From Variovorax sp. MHTC-1 (lineage in GTDB: Bacteria > Pseudomonadota > Gammaproteobacteria > Burkholderiales > Burkholderiaceae_C): a DNA stretch of 64,000 bases. Of the stretch, positions 42,701-52,283 are shown piece by piece. Position 1 is the stretch's first letter, and every line of letters begins with the position of its first letter. The notes beneath the pieces were generated by a model. That model saw only the letters and a list, made by a program, of their open reading frames with translations. It did no database searches and had not been told where the DNA came from. The stretch covers positions 1-64,000 of the forward strand of contig NZ_RWKI01000002.1 of assembly GCF_003984645.1 (NCBI RefSeq), given 5' to 3'. Position numbers and translations under genes: made by a program.

Positions 42701-43381
42701 TTAGTCGAGCGGCGCCTCGAACGCGAAGCCGACGCCGTAGACGGAGCGGATCCAGTCGTGCGAGGGCGCGGCGGACGAGAGCTTGCGGCGCAGGTTCTTG
42801 ACGTGGCTGTCCACCGCCCGTTCGGACACGTCGGCGTCGTCGTCGTAGGCCAGTTCGAGGAGCCTGGCGCGCGAGAAGATGCGGCCGGGGTGCCGCGACA
42901 TCGCCAGCAGCAGCCGGAACTCGCGCCGCGTCAGGTTGAGCGCGGTGCCGTGGAGCGATGCGCGCCAGTGCACGTCGTCCAGCTGCAGCGACGACGTCGT
43001 CGTCTCTTTAGCCTCTTCGGTTTGAACGCGCCGCAAAACAGCCTTCACGCGCGCGACGACTTCGCGCGGCGAGAAGGGCTTGCACACATAGTCGTCGGCC
43101 CCCAGTTCGAGGCCGAGCAGGCGGTCGACCTCTTCGATGCGCGCGGTGAGCATGATGATCGGGTGCCGGGTGTGCGCGCGGGCCTGCCGCAGCACGCTCA
43201 GGCCGTCGAGACCCGGCAGCATGATGTCCAGCAGGCTGAGGTCGGGCGGCGCCTCGAGCATGCGGGCCAGCGCGCTGCGGCCGTCGGCCACGTGCTCGGT
43301 CTCGTGGCCGGCATGGCGCAGGTAATCCTGCAGCACCGAGGCGATGTCGGCTTCGTCTTCGACGATGAGGATCCGACTCAC
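42701..43381 (-). CDS. BaeR-like OmpR-family response regulator
   Basis: This 226-residue regulator has a receiver domain (ILIVEDEADIA, LLDIMLPGLDG, VCKPFSPRE) and a winged helix (LTRREFRLLLAMSRHPG, VYGVGFAFE). Its GTG start overlaps the kinase stop (GTGA), so the two are translated together. It lies in a minus-strand set with a porin and small envelope proteins, making envelope-stress control likely. Confidence 0.9.
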   Translation of the reverse strand: MSRILIVEDEADIASVLQDYLRHAGHETEHVADGRSALARMLEAPPDLSLLDIMLPGLDGLSVLRQARAHTRHPIIMLTARIEEVDRLLGLELGADDYVCKPFSPREVVARVKAVLRRVQTEEAKETTTSSLQLDDVHWRASLHGTALNLTRREFRLLLAMSRHPGRIFSRARLLELAYDDDADVSERAVDSHVKNLRRKLSSAAPSHDWIRSVYGVGFAFEAPLD

Positions 43382-44925
43382 TGGTTGAGCTCCAGCGGAA
43401 GCCACATCGTGATCCGCACGCCGCCGAGGGGAGACGCCGAGGCGTCGATCTCGCCGCCGTGCGCCTCGATCGTGGCGCGGCAAATGGACAGCCCGAGCCC
43501 GGAGCCGCCCAGCGCGCGGCTGCGCGAGCCTTCGGCGCGGAACAGCCGCTCGAACAGCCGCGGCAGTTCCTCGGCCGCGACGCCCGGCGCGCTGTCGTCG
43601 AAGTGCATGACCAGCCGCTGCGCACCGTTGCTGCCTTCGACGGCGGCACCGATGCGCAGGGCGCCGCCCGCGTCGGTGTAGGAGAGCGTGTTTTCGAGCA
43701 GGTTCATGAAGACCTGGTGCAGGCGATGCGCATCGCCGTCGAGCACCGGTTGCGATTGTGCCGCCAGGGCTTCGATCGCCCGCGCATCCACCGCGATGCG
43801 GTGCTGGGCAAAGCGATTGCGCGTCATGGCCAGTGCTTCATTCAGCAGCGTGAGCGGGAAAACGGGCGCCTTCGTGAGCGATTCGGCCGGCGGATCGCGC
43901 ATGCTGCTGCGCAGGTCGTCGACCAGCTGGGAGAGCCGCATGACCTGCCGGTGCAGCCGCAAGGCGGTGCGATCGTCGAAGCTGCGCACGCCGTCCTGCA
44001 GGGCCTCGATCTCGGCGCGCATGGCGGCCAGCGGCGTGCGCAGCTCGTGCGCCACATCCGCCAGCCAGGCGCGCCGCGAGGTCTCGACCGTGTCCAGTCT
44101 TTCGGCCATGTTGTTGAAGGTGCGGCCCAGCAAGGCGAGTTCGTCCGAACCGCGCACCTGCACGCGCGTGCCGAGCCGTCCGCGCGCCACGTCCTGCGCG
44201 CCCTGCGTAAGCGCATCGATCGGGCTGAGCCACCGCCGCGCCAGCTGCCAGGACAGCACCAGCGCGAACACCAGTCCGGCCAGGCCGGTCAGCACGATGA
44301 CGCCCGACTGGCGCGCGAAGAACGCCCGGTCGGCCTCGCTCTCGAGGCCTTCGACGGGCGCCAGAACCAAATGGCCGATGACCACGTGGCCGCTGCGTAT
44401 CGGCAGCTGGGCGGCCGACGCCAGGTCGACGCTTGTGCCGGCCACGCGCATGCCGGACGCGTCCACCACGCCGAGGCGCTGGTAGATCGAATCGGCCGCT
44501 TCCCGCGGATCGGAGAAGAAGCCGGGCGGCGGCGGCGGCATGTAGCGCCGGGGCAAGAGCTCCAGCTGCGGCGGGAAGCCGGGCGGCGGACGGTCGTCGA
44601 AGCGCGGCGGCCGTGCGTACCAGGGCGGCAGCCGGGCATCGTCCTTGTCGCGCGCCTCGACCTGCGCCGTGCCCGGATCGCCCATCTGCAGCCGGTGCCA
44701 GGCGCCCTCGTCCTTGCGCAGCTTGTCCCAGCTGCCGTTGGCGGCATAGTGCTTCTGCAGCAGCTGCGCCAGCCAGTCCATGCGGCGGATCTCGATCTCC
44801 GCGACGTAGGGGCCCAGGCCGCGCTGCAGCGCAAAGATGGAAAAGGCCGCGGACATCAGCAGCAGGACGACCAGCAGCGTGGCCAGGGCGAAGAAGATTT
44901 TTCTGCTGAGCGTCAGGCGTGGCAT
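43378..44925 (-). CDS. BaeS-like sensor histidine kinase
   Basis: This 515-residue kinase has an N-terminal TM (about 10-30), a periplasmic sensor with an unusually proline-rich middle (PPGFPPQLELLPRRYMPPPP), a second TM near 205-225, HAMP, the H-box LADVAHELRTPLAAMRA and ATPase motifs (ENTLSYT, DDSAPGV, GGSGLGLSICRA). The proline-rich loop could contact the cell wall or a partner. It starts 57 nt after the porin stop. Confidence 0.9.
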   Translation of the reverse strand: MPRLTLSRKIFFALATLLVVLLLMSAAFSIFALQRGLGPYVAEIEIRRMDWLAQLLQKHYAANGSWDKLRKDEGAWHRLQMGDPGTAQVEARDKDDARLPPWYARPPRFDDRPPPGFPPQLELLPRRYMPPPPPGFFSDPREAADSIYQRLGVVDASGMRVAGTSVDLASAAQLPIRSGHVVIGHLVLAPVEGLESEADRAFFARQSGVIVLTGLAGLVFALVLSWQLARRWLSPIDALTQGAQDVARGRLGTRVQVRGSDELALLGRTFNNMAERLDTVETSRRAWLADVAHELRTPLAAMRAEIEALQDGVRSFDDRTALRLHRQVMRLSQLVDDLRSSMRDPPAESLTKAPVFPLTLLNEALAMTRNRFAQHRIAVDARAIEALAAQSQPVLDGDAHRLHQVFMNLLENTLSYTDAGGALRIGAAVEGSNGAQRLVMHFDDSAPGVAAEELPRLFERLFRAEGSRSRALGGSGLGLSICRATIEAHGGEIDASASPLGGVRITMWLPLELNQ

Positions 44926-44982
44926 CGGAGGGGGGATCGGCGCATGGCCGCATTCTGCGGCACGCGCACGGCTGCACTTCCG

Positions 44983-46140
44983 TCAGAAGGCGTGGCGGAT
45001 GCCGAAGTCGTAGCCGGTCGAGGAGCGCGGTAGGCCGGTGTAGCTCACCCCGCTGCTGCCGTAGCCCGTGGTGATCGCCGAACTCAGGCTGCCGGCGTAG
45101 GCGGCATCGTTGCGGTTGTTCACGCGCGCCACGGTGGCGTAGAGCGCCGTGCGCTTCGACAGGTTGTGCACGTAGCCCAGCGCCAGCTTGCGCACGCGCG
45201 GATCCTCACCCACGAGGCCTTGGGCGCCCTCGTTGTAGCGAACCTCGGAGTAGGAGGCGCGGATCAGCCCCGGCCCGACGGGCACGGTCGCGCCCAGCAG
45301 GTAGCCGTTGTAGCTGTCGTGCGTCGCGGCGAGCGCGCTCTCGAAGCCGTTGCGCACGCTCGACAGCTCGCCGAACAGCTTGACGGAGCCGAAGTCGTAG
45401 GACGCGCCGAGGTTGGCCGTGCGCACCTTGCGCGTGAGCTCGGTGGTGTCGATCGCGATGTTCTCGCCCAGCGACACCGCGACGTCCCACGGCCCGTTCG
45501 CCCAGCCGAAACGCCCGCCGACGTAGCGCCCGGCGTTGCTGTTGGTGGAAGCGGTGTCGACGGCGGTGCTGCTGTCGGCATTCTCGTGCAGGCTGTACTG
45601 GATCTGGCCGTAGAAGCCACCCAGGTTCGGCGGCAGGAAGTAGCCGATCGAATTGCTGGCCCGCGTGTAGTTCGCGTTTGCGAGGCCGCTGCTGGCGCTC
45701 ACGGAGCTGATCACGTTGGTGCCCGATCCGTTGGTGCCGAAGGGGTCGAACACGGTGTCGTTCCAGAAGGTGGGCGTGTAGTCCCGGCCCAGGCGCAGCT
45801 CGCCGAAGCCGCCGGACAGGCTCACTGTCGAGCGGCGGTTGAAGGTGGCGATGCCGGTCGCGCCGTCGTCGTTGGTGATGGGCGATTCGAGCCAGAAGCT
45901 CGCGGCCAGGCCGCCGCCGAGGTCTTCGGTGCCGCGGAAGCCGATGCGGCTCGAGTTGTAGCCCGAGTTGGCCAGGCTCCACTTGCTTTGCTTCGAACTC
46001 AGGCCGGTGGTGACGTCGCGCGAGGTGGCCGACTGGTAGCTGACGCCGGCGTCCACCACGCCGAACAGCGTGACGGACGATTGCGCAGCGGCCCACCCGG
46101 CGGTGGCGAGAGCGGCGATGGCCGCGAGGATTTTCTTCAT
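44983..46140 (-). CDS. Gram-negative porin (Burkholderiales type)
   Basis: This 385-residue outer-membrane protein has a signal peptide (MKKILAAIAALATAGWAAAQ) then SSVTLFGVVDAGVSY, the FRGTEDLGGGLAASFWLES strand pair and a C-terminal aromatic residue (FGIRHAF), all typical of the trimeric porin family. It forms general-diffusion pores. Its ATG overlaps the stop of the degenerate GHKL gene (ATGA), which is uncommon for a porin gene and implies coupled translation. The four-gene run with a sensor pair suggests that the porin is its main target. Confidence 0.93.
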   Translation of the reverse strand: MKKILAAIAALATAGWAAAQSSVTLFGVVDAGVSYQSATSRDVTTGLSSKQSKWSLANSGYNSSRIGFRGTEDLGGGLAASFWLESPITNDDGATGIATFNRRSTVSLSGGFGELRLGRDYTPTFWNDTVFDPFGTNGSGTNVISSVSASSGLANANYTRASNSIGYFLPPNLGGFYGQIQYSLHENADSSTAVDTASTNSNAGRYVGGRFGWANGPWDVAVSLGENIAIDTTELTRKVRTANLGASYDFGSVKLFGELSSVRNGFESALAATHDSYNGYLLGATVPVGPGLIRASYSEVRYNEGAQGLVGEDPRVRKLALGYVHNLSKRTALYATVARVNNRNDAAYAGSLSSAITTGYGSSGVSYTGLPRSSTGYDFGIRHAF

Positions 46141-47063
46141 TCAGATTGCTCCGGTTTCGATGAGCCGCTGCAATTCGCAGCGGCGGGCGGATGTTCGAAG
46201 CCGAATGGGGAGGAATTAGGGAGGCGAGTGTCGCGGGTCGACGCGCCGCCGGCCGACATCACCGGCGCCAAGGTGCCGACGGACTCGTCCGCGGCGTCCT
46301 CGCAGCGGCGTTCGTCCAGCGCCGCGGCGAGCAGCGCCAGGAAGAAGAACAGCGCAGCCGCATAGGGCAGCACCGCCTCGAGGATTCGGCGTGCATCGAG
46401 TCCCTCCGAGAGGACGGGCTGCCGGGTGTCGCTGGCCATCATGACAGCGCCCCATGCCGCCGGTGCCGCATCGAGCGACGCCAAGGGCATGCGCAAGGTG
46501 AGCCCGAGGCCGCCGAGCGACGAGGGTGCGGCGTACAGGCGGCCGCCGTGGCGATCGGCGATGCGCCGTGACGCCAGCGCGCTCTCTCGGATCTCGCGGT
46601 CGGCAGGATCTGTCTTCTGGCGCGCGGCAGAGAGGCGATCGAACATCGAAGCGAGCCGGGGCTGCTCCGACGCAAGGCTCGAATCCATGAAGCTCACCGC
46701 GGCCTGCGCCCCCTCGAAGCGCGCAAGTATTTTCAGCACGCCGCCGCGCGGCATCGCATCGCAGGCGAGGCGGACGATGTGCGTCAGCATGCGCCGCAGC
46801 TCTCCGGCATCGGCCCAGACCCAGAGCGCGGCATCCGGCAAACGCCGATCGAGCTCGATGCCGGCGGTGCGCAGCGCCGCGCTGCTTGCGCGGGGCATCT
46901 CTTCGAGCAGCTGCCGCAGATCGATGCGCTGCCGCTCGAGGGGCTGCGAGCGCACGGGAACAGGACGCGCGGCACGCGCCTCGCGCCTGGCAATGACGCG
47001 CGGCAGCGCAACGAACAGACAGCTCAGGCCGAGGGCAACGCCGACGGCGGGCGAGAGTGCCAT
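46137..47063 (-). CDS. Degenerate GHKL (histidine-kinase-like ATPase) membrane protein
   Basis: This 308-residue protein has an N-terminal hydrophobic segment (about 5-25), a middle region that resembles a HATPase domain (about 45-200) and a second TM near 227-249. It lacks a phosphorylated H-box, the conserved N-box Asn reads Leu99 (in LTHIVRLACDAMP), the G1 DxGxG is DSSLA (127-131) and the G2 region is SALASRRIADRHGG. ATP binding is therefore doubtful. It may be a sensor fragment or a regulator of the neighbouring BaeS-like kinase. A GGAG site lies 8 nt before the start. Confidence 0.65.
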   Translation of the reverse strand: MALSPAVGVALGLSCLFVALPRVIARREARAARPVPVRSQPLERQRIDLRQLLEEMPRASSAALRTAGIELDRRLPDAALWVWADAGELRRMLTHIVRLACDAMPRGGVLKILARFEGAQAAVSFMDSSLASEQPRLASMFDRLSAARQKTDPADREIRESALASRRIADRHGGRLYAAPSSLGGLGLTLRMPLASLDAAPAAWGAVMMASDTRQPVLSEGLDARRILEAVLPYAAALFFFLALLAAALDERRCEDAADESVGTLAPVMSAGGASTRDTRLPNSSPFGFEHPPAAANCSGSSKPEQSE

Positions 47064-47142
47064 GGGAATAGCTCCGAATGGGTGACAGGCACCCGATGCT
47101 CGCCGGCAAAAACGGAGGAAATTGGGAGGCGCCGCTTGCGCC

Positions 47143-48144
47143 TCAGGCGCGGGGCAAGGGCCGGCTCAGGTCGCGCTCGCTCTCGACCGCGAAATAGAAC
47201 CACTCGGTGCCGGGCAGCGCGGCCGAATTCGGGAACACGATGAAGCCGTCGCGATCGGCCTGCAGCAGGCTGCCGTCGGCGCGCACGCCGATGGGCTCGC
47301 CGCGCGCCACCGGATCGAAGGTGGCCCATTCGCGCACGAACTGGTCTTCCTCGTCCAGCCGATCGGTCACGCTGACCAGCCGCAGCAGCGAGGGTGCCGT
47401 CGGCGGCAGCGCCCGCGGATCGGGCGCGATCATGCCCAGCAGGCGCAGCGCCGAAAGGATCGCCCGGTAGGCCACCTCGGGTGCGGCCGGGTCCGTGTGC
47501 TGCCCGCATTCGAGCGTCACGCCGTAGCCGCCGCGGCTGCGCATGTACTCGTTGGTGCCCCAGCCGAAGGCCAGCGCCGCATCGTCGGCCGGCTGCCCGC
47601 CGGCGCGCTGCGCGAGCCCCGCTGCATAAATGTCGAGCCAGCCTTCGACCACGCGCGGGGTGCCCAGGTGCAGCGCGAGCTGGCCCTCTTCGAAAGCGCG
47701 CGCGAAGGGTTCGAGCGTGCCCGTGTTGTCGCGCGGGCCGATCATCGCGAAGGCCTCGCCCGCGCTCTGGAAGGAGTGCAGGTCGAGCAGCACCTCGTGC
47801 CGGTCGAGCAGCGGGCACAGCAGGTCGGTGATGCGGCCTTCGTAGTCTGCCGGCTCGACGCCCGGCGGGCTCGGACGAAACAGCCGGTTGAGGTTGCGCT
47901 CGCCTTCGCGCCGACTCAGGCGGCGCGCGAGCGGATTGGCGACCGGCACCATCGTGAGCTGGCCGCGCAGCAGTTGCAGCGAACCGGCATCGAGTTCGGC
48001 CACCGTGCGTTCGATGCCGGCCGTACCGCAGGTCTCGTCGCCATGCACGCCGCCCAGCACCATGAGCCGCGGGCCCGGCTGCAAGGCGGCGTAACCGTGA
48101 ATGCGAAGAGTGTCTATGGGGTGCTCGCTCATCTCGTCGGCCAT
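47143..48144 (-). CDS. Succinylglutamate desuccinylase/aspartoacylase-family metallopeptidase-like protein
   Basis: This 333-residue zinc enzyme of the AstE/AspA group carries HGDE (zinc ligands), a downstream ESGER/GERNLNR region and DLHS with the third ligand, then an E in LECGQHT. It should remove an acyl or peptide group from a small substrate; the exact one is unknown. The ATG at 48144 or the one at 48132 (MSEHPID) may be used. It is 79 nt upstream of the degenerate GHKL gene on the same strand. Confidence 0.85.
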   Translation of the reverse strand: MADEMSEHPIDTLRIHGYAALQPGPRLMVLGGVHGDETCGTAGIERTVAELDAGSLQLLRGQLTMVPVANPLARRLSRREGERNLNRLFRPSPPGVEPADYEGRITDLLCPLLDRHEVLLDLHSFQSAGEAFAMIGPRDNTGTLEPFARAFEEGQLALHLGTPRVVEGWLDIYAAGLAQRAGGQPADDAALAFGWGTNEYMRSRGGYGVTLECGQHTDPAAPEVAYRAILSALRLLGMIAPDPRALPPTAPSLLRLVSVTDRLDEEDQFVREWATFDPVARGEPIGVRADGSLLQADRDGFIVFPNSAALPGTEWFYFAVESERDLSRPLPRA

Positions 48145-48225
48145 CCTACAACGCGGCGCATGGCGGTCCTACCGGGCTCGGTGCTGCGCCATGCCACAAC
48201 CGGGCCGATGACAAAGGAACACACC

Positions 48226-48489
48226 ATGGCCAGAAAGTCCAAAGCCCCCGCGAAGACCGATCCGGCGAAGGATGCCGGCGGCGGAAAGACCAAGGTCGAA
48301 CAGGGCGGCGAATCGGCGCCGCGCCTGCCGCACGAGCGCGATCAGTCCTCGGACAGCCAGCAGAACCAGGACGGCACCGGCGCACCGCGCGTCGGCCGCC
48401 AGGCGCTGGAGGACGTGGAACGCGGCGTGGTCGACACCGACCGCGGTCCGGTGACGGACCGCGTCTACAACGACAAGCTCAAGCCGTGA
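48226..48489 (+). CDS. Small disordered hypothetical protein
   Basis: An 87-residue, very hydrophilic protein rich in Lys, Asp, Gly and Gln ([21 protein letters not shown]). No domain recognised; it is probably mostly unstructured. The RBS is AAAGGA, 7 nt from the ATG. It converges with rpe and overlaps its end by 11 nt. Confidence 0.6.
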   Translation: MARKSKAPAKTDPAKDAGGGKTKVEQGGESAPRLPHERDQSSDSQQNQDGTGAPRVGRQALEDVERGVVDTDRGPVTDRVYNDKLKP

Positions 48490-49174
48490 GCGGGGTCTGG
48501 AGTTGAGCGCGCATGGCCGAGATCACGCTCGCATAGTCCTTGGCATTGAAGATCGCGCTGCCGGCTACGAAGGTGTCGGCGCCCGCGCTCGCGACCCGGG
48601 CGATGTTGTCGACCTTGATGCCGCCGTCGACTTCGAGCCGGATGTCGCGCCCGGTCTCCTCGATGCGCTTGCGCGCGAGTTCGATCTTGCGCAGCGCCGA
48701 ATCGATGAAGCTCTGGCCCCCGAAGCCGGGGTTCACGCTCATGATCAGGATCAGGTCGATCTCGTCGATCGCCCAGTCCAGCGGCTCCAGCCCCGCGCCC
48801 GGGTTGAACACCAGCCCGGCCTTGCAGCCGGTCGCCTTGATGGCCTGGATGCTGCGATGCACGTGCGGCGAGGCATCGGGATGGAAGCTGATGTAGTCGG
48901 CGCCGGCTTCGGCGAAGGCGGCGGCCAGCGCATCGACCGGCTCGATCATCAGGTGCACGTCGATCGGCACCGGCGTGCCGCCGGCGGTCTTCGCGTGCGG
49001 CCGCAGCGCCTGGCAGACCATGGGGCCGAAAGTCAGGTTCGGCACGTAATGGTTGTCCATCACGTCGAAGTGGATCCAGTCGGCGCCGGCGGCGATCACG
49101 TCGCTCACTTCGGCGCCGAGGCGCGCGAAATCGGCCGAGAGAATGGAGGGGGCGATGCGGAACGGGCTGCTCAT
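48479..49174 (-). CDS. rpe: Ribulose-phosphate 3-epimerase
   Basis: This 231-residue TIM-barrel enzyme interconverts ribulose-5-phosphate and xylulose-5-phosphate. The key blocks are [31 protein letters not shown], the DVHLMI motif, [13 protein letters not shown] and LEVDGGIK with GSAIFNA for phosphate binding. The ATG at 49174 follows the normal family start (IAPSIL close to the N-terminus). It is divergent from apaG, a typical betaproteobacterial pairing. Confidence 0.95.
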   Translation of the reverse strand: MSSPFRIAPSILSADFARLGAEVSDVIAAGADWIHFDVMDNHYVPNLTFGPMVCQALRPHAKTAGGTPVPIDVHLMIEPVDALAAAFAEAGADYISFHPDASPHVHRSIQAIKATGCKAGLVFNPGAGLEPLDWAIDEIDLILIMSVNPGFGGQSFIDSALRKIELARKRIEETGRDIRLEVDGGIKVDNIARVASAGADTFVAGSAIFNAKDYASVISAMRAQLQTPLTA

Positions 49175-49213
49175 GGCCTGGATTGTCGCAGGGAGCTTGT
49201 TACCATTCCCGCG

Positions 49214-49609
49214 ATGTCCAGCAACCCGATGAACGTTCAGGTGGAGCCTCGCTACCTGCCAGACCAGTCTTCGCCCGAAGACCGGGTCTACACCTTTGCC
49301 TACACGGTGACCGTCACCAACACCGGCAAGGTGGCCGCGCAGCTGATCTCGCGCCACTGGCTCATCAACGATGCGTCCGGACACTCGCAGGAGGTCAAGG
49401 GCCTCGGCGTGATCGGCCAGCAGCCGCTCCTGGCGCCGGGACAGTCCTTCCGCTACACGAGCGGATGCCGGCTGCAGGGGCCGAGCGGTACCATGCACGG
49501 GAGCTATTTCTTCGTGACCGAGCGCGGCGAACGCTTCGACGTCCCGATTCCCATGTTCGTGCTGGAAGCCGATGCGGGCGGCGTGCCCGTTTCGCGCGTG
49601 CTGCACTGA
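49214..49609 (+). CDS. apaG: ApaG domain protein
   Basis: This 131-residue beta-sandwich protein has the family pattern [31 protein letters not shown] and [11 protein letters not shown]. It is linked to Co/Mg tolerance and metabolite (Ap4A) balance in other bacteria; the biochemical role is unresolved. It sits 39 bp from rpe in divergent orientation. Confidence 0.95.
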   Translation: MSSNPMNVQVEPRYLPDQSSPEDRVYTFAYTVTVTNTGKVAAQLISRHWLINDASGHSQEVKGLGVIGQQPLLAPGQSFRYTSGCRLQGPSGTMHGSYFFVTERGERFDVPIPMFVLEADAGGVPVSRVLH

Positions 49610-49704
49610 CGCCCAGTTCTTCCTTGGAACCATGAACGCCCCGTGCGCTCTGGTTGCCTGGCGGCGGCGCGACCGGCGTCCCGTCCCCTGAATTTGCCTG
49701 CCTG

Positions 49705-50973
49705 ATGACGTCTTTCCTTTCCAACGACTTGCTGGGTTTCTGGGCCGAATGGGTTCGCCCTTCGGCCGGCCTGCCCACCGTCCTGTGGTCGCTGCTGCTG
49801 GCCGCGGCCGCCGCAGCGGGCCACCTGGTGCAGCGCTACATGGGCATGCCCAAGGTGGTCGGCTACTCGGTGGTCGGCACCGTGGTCGGCTTCGCCGGCT
49901 TCGAGGGTGCGATCTGGCCGCTGCAGGGAATCAGCCTGTTCCTGCTCGAGCTCGGCGTGGCGATCGTGCTGTTCGAGGCCGGCGGCCGCCTGCCGCTGCG
50001 CTGGTTCCGCCACAACCCGATGGTGCTGGTGCAGAGCCTGCTCGAAGCAACGCTGACCTATTTCTGCGTGTTCTGGGTGCTGCACTGGCTCGACGTGCCC
50101 GATCCGGTGGCCAATCCGATCGCGCTGATGGCGATCGTCGCCTCGCCGGCCGTGCTGAGCCGGGTGGTGATGGACACCCGCGCCTCGGGCCCGGTGACCG
50201 AGCGCGCCATGACGCTGGCCACCCTCAACACCTTCTATGCGCTCGCCCTCGGCTACGCGCAGGCCGGATTGATCGAGCATGCGCCGCTGGGCCTGCTGCA
50301 GAAGCTCTACCCGGTGGCGGTGGTGCTGGGCCTCTCCTTCGTGGTGGGCGCGCTGATGGCGCTGTCGCTGCGCTCGGCGCTGCGCGTGATGAGCCCGGCC
50401 AGCGAGAACACCTCCATCCTGCTGCTCGCGATCATTGCCGCCGGCGCTGCGCTGGCGGCGCACTTCGGCGGCTCGGCGCCGCTGGCGGCGCTGATCGGCG
50501 GCGTGCTGCTGAAGGCGCTGCATCCCAAGCCCTGGGCCTGGCCGCGCCAGCTGGGCACCGCCGCCTCGCTGCTCACCATGCTGATGTTCGTGCTGGTATC
50601 GATCGTGGCCGCGCAGGCCGACTGGAGCCTGCCGGTCGCCAGCGTGGTGCTGGCGGTGATCGGCGTGCGCACCTTCGCCAAGATCGCCGGCGTCGCGATC
50701 GCCAACCCGGGCAGCGGCGCGAGCTGGAAGCAGGCCTTCTGGGTCGGCTGCGCGATGTCGCCGCTGTCCTCGATCGCGCTGCTGATCACCTCCGCCTTCG
50801 TGTCGGCATCGCCGCTCCTGGGTGCGATGATCACGCAGATCGCATTGCCGGCGATCCTGTTGATGGAAGTGCTCGGTGCCGTGCTCGCCACCATCGCCAT
50901 CCACGGCGCCGGCGAGAGTTCCCACCCCTGGACGCCCGAGGCGTTCAGCACGACGGAGGACACGCAACGATGA
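49705..50973 (+). CDS. CPA2-type cation:proton antiporter
   Basis: This 422-residue protein has about twelve hydrophobic helices typical of the Na+/H+ exchanger (CPA2/KefB-like) domain, with [47 protein letters not shown] and [12 protein letters not shown]. There is no C-terminal TrkA-N domain, so it is a core-only member. It exchanges a monovalent cation for protons. Its stop overlaps the YbdK start (ATGA). The GTG/ATG alternatives upstream of 49705 are not supported. Confidence 0.9.
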   Translation: MTSFLSNDLLGFWAEWVRPSAGLPTVLWSLLLAAAAAAGHLVQRYMGMPKVVGYSVVGTVVGFAGFEGAIWPLQGISLFLLELGVAIVLFEAGGRLPLRWFRHNPMVLVQSLLEATLTYFCVFWVLHWLDVPDPVANPIALMAIVASPAVLSRVVMDTRASGPVTERAMTLATLNTFYALALGYAQAGLIEHAPLGLLQKLYPVAVVLGLSFVVGALMALSLRSALRVMSPASENTSILLLAIIAAGAALAAHFGGSAPLAALIGGVLLKALHPKPWAWPRQLGTAASLLTMLMFVLVSIVAAQADWSLPVASVVLAVIGVRTFAKIAGVAIANPGSGASWKQAFWVGCAMSPLSSIALLITSAFVSASPLLGAMITQIALPAILLMEVLGAVLATIAIHGAGESSHPWTPEAFSTTEDTQR

Positions 50974-52166
50974 GCGACGTGACCGCCACCACCGATCTGC
51001 GCGTCGACGGCAGCCCCGCCCTGCCCGCAACGCCCTCGAGCCGCGTGGTGCCGCTCGAGCCCTTCAACAAGTCGGTTGCGCTCTCGCTCGGCGTCGAGCT
51101 CGAGCTGCAGCTGGTCAACACCCACGACTACGACCTCGCGCCCTATGCCGAGGACATGCTGCGCCTGATGGCCCAGACCCCGCTGCCCGGCAGCGTGGTG
51201 CCCGAGATGACCTCGAGCATGATCGAGATCTCGACCGACATCTGCCATTCGGCGAAGGACGTGATCGCGCAGCTCACGCCGATCCGCGATGCGCTGGTGA
51301 AAAACGCCGACAAGCTCAACATCGCGGTAGTCGGCGGCGGCACCCATGCCTTCCAGCAGTGGCACGAGCGGCGCATCTACGACAAGCCGCGCTTTCGCGA
51401 GTTGTCGGAGCTCTACGGCTACCTGTCGAAGCAGTTCACCATCTTCGGCCAGCACGTGCACATCGGCTGCCCCGATGCCGACGGCGCCCTGCTGATGCTG
51501 CACCGCATGTCGCGCTACATCCCGCACTTCATCGCGCTGTCGGCCTCCTCGCCCTTCGTGCAGGGGCAGGACACGCAGTTCGACTCGGCGCGGCTCAACT
51601 CGGTATTCGCGTTTCCGCTCTCGGGCCGCGCGCCCTTCACCTTGTCGTGGAAAGAGTTCGGCAACTACTTCGAGCGCATGACCCGCACCGGCGTCGTGCG
51701 CAGCATGAAGGACTTCTACTGGGACATCCGGCCCAAGCCCGAGTTCGGCACCATCGAGATCCGCGTGTTCGACACGCCGCTCACGGTCGAGCGCGCCGCG
51801 GCGCTGGCCGGCTACGTGCAGTCGCTGGCCGCCTGGTTCCTGCAGGAGCAGCCCTTCACGCCGACCGAGGACGACTACCTGGTCTACACCTACAACCGCT
51901 TCCAGGCCTGCCGCTTCGGGCTCGATGCGCTCTACGTCGACCCCGCGAGCGGCGAGCACATGCCGCTGCGCGACCACATCCTCATGACCATGACGCAGCT
52001 CGAATGGCACAGCGAGGCGCTCGACGCCACGCAGGCCCTCGGCGCGCTGCGCACCAGCGTCGAGGCCAACCGCAACGATGCGCGCTGGCTGCGCGAACGG
52101 CAGGGCAAGGAGCGCCTGCTGGCCGAGGTCGTGCGCCAGGCCGCGCTGCGTTTCCGCCACGGATGA
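50970..52166 (+). CDS. ybdK: YbdK carboxylate-amine ligase (GCS2-type)
   Basis: This 398-residue protein belongs to the glutamate-cysteine ligase family 2. It shows [11 protein letters not shown] at the start (acidic metal-binding residues), the [10 protein letters not shown] and QHVHIGCPD blocks, and [15 protein letters not shown]. YbdK homologues have weak glutamate-cysteine ligase activity; the true substrate is not known. Translation is coupled to the antiporter by the 4-nt overlap, so they probably act in the same redox or ion stress. Confidence 0.9.
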   Translation: MSDVTATTDLRVDGSPALPATPSSRVVPLEPFNKSVALSLGVELELQLVNTHDYDLAPYAEDMLRLMAQTPLPGSVVPEMTSSMIEISTDICHSAKDVIAQLTPIRDALVKNADKLNIAVVGGGTHAFQQWHERRIYDKPRFRELSELYGYLSKQFTIFGQHVHIGCPDADGALLMLHRMSRYIPHFIALSASSPFVQGQDTQFDSARLNSVFAFPLSGRAPFTLSWKEFGNYFERMTRTGVVRSMKDFYWDIRPKPEFGTIEIRVFDTPLTVERAAALAGYVQSLAAWFLQEQPFTPTEDDYLVYTYNRFQACRFGLDALYVDPASGEHMPLRDHILMTMTQLEWHSEALDATQALGALRTSVEANRNDARWLRERQGKERLLAEVVRQAALRFRHG

Positions 52167-52167
52167 T

Positions 52168-52250
52168 GCCCCCCGGCTTGCCACTTCGTGTGCTTCGCCA
52201 CCCCCCGAGGGGGAGGCGCGGCCCGCCTTGGGGCGGCCCGGCGGCGGCCG
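52168..52250. repeat. Dispersed intergenic repeat, diverged copy A3
   Basis: GC-rich block between ybdK and thiL that starts with the same pattern as A1/A2 (CTTGC-CACTTCGTGT, then GCCACCCCCCGAGGGGG) but differs strongly afterwards. It includes a CCCCC-GAG-GGGG-type hairpin. It is the third member of the family seen here. Confidence 0.5.
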
Positions 52251-52283
52251 CCGTGTACCGGTGGCTGTAACGAGGAAAGAGCC

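Noticed and set aside
52167..52283. TPP riboswitch before thiL
   Set aside because: The gap is filled by a C/G-tract repeat and shows no THI-box pattern.
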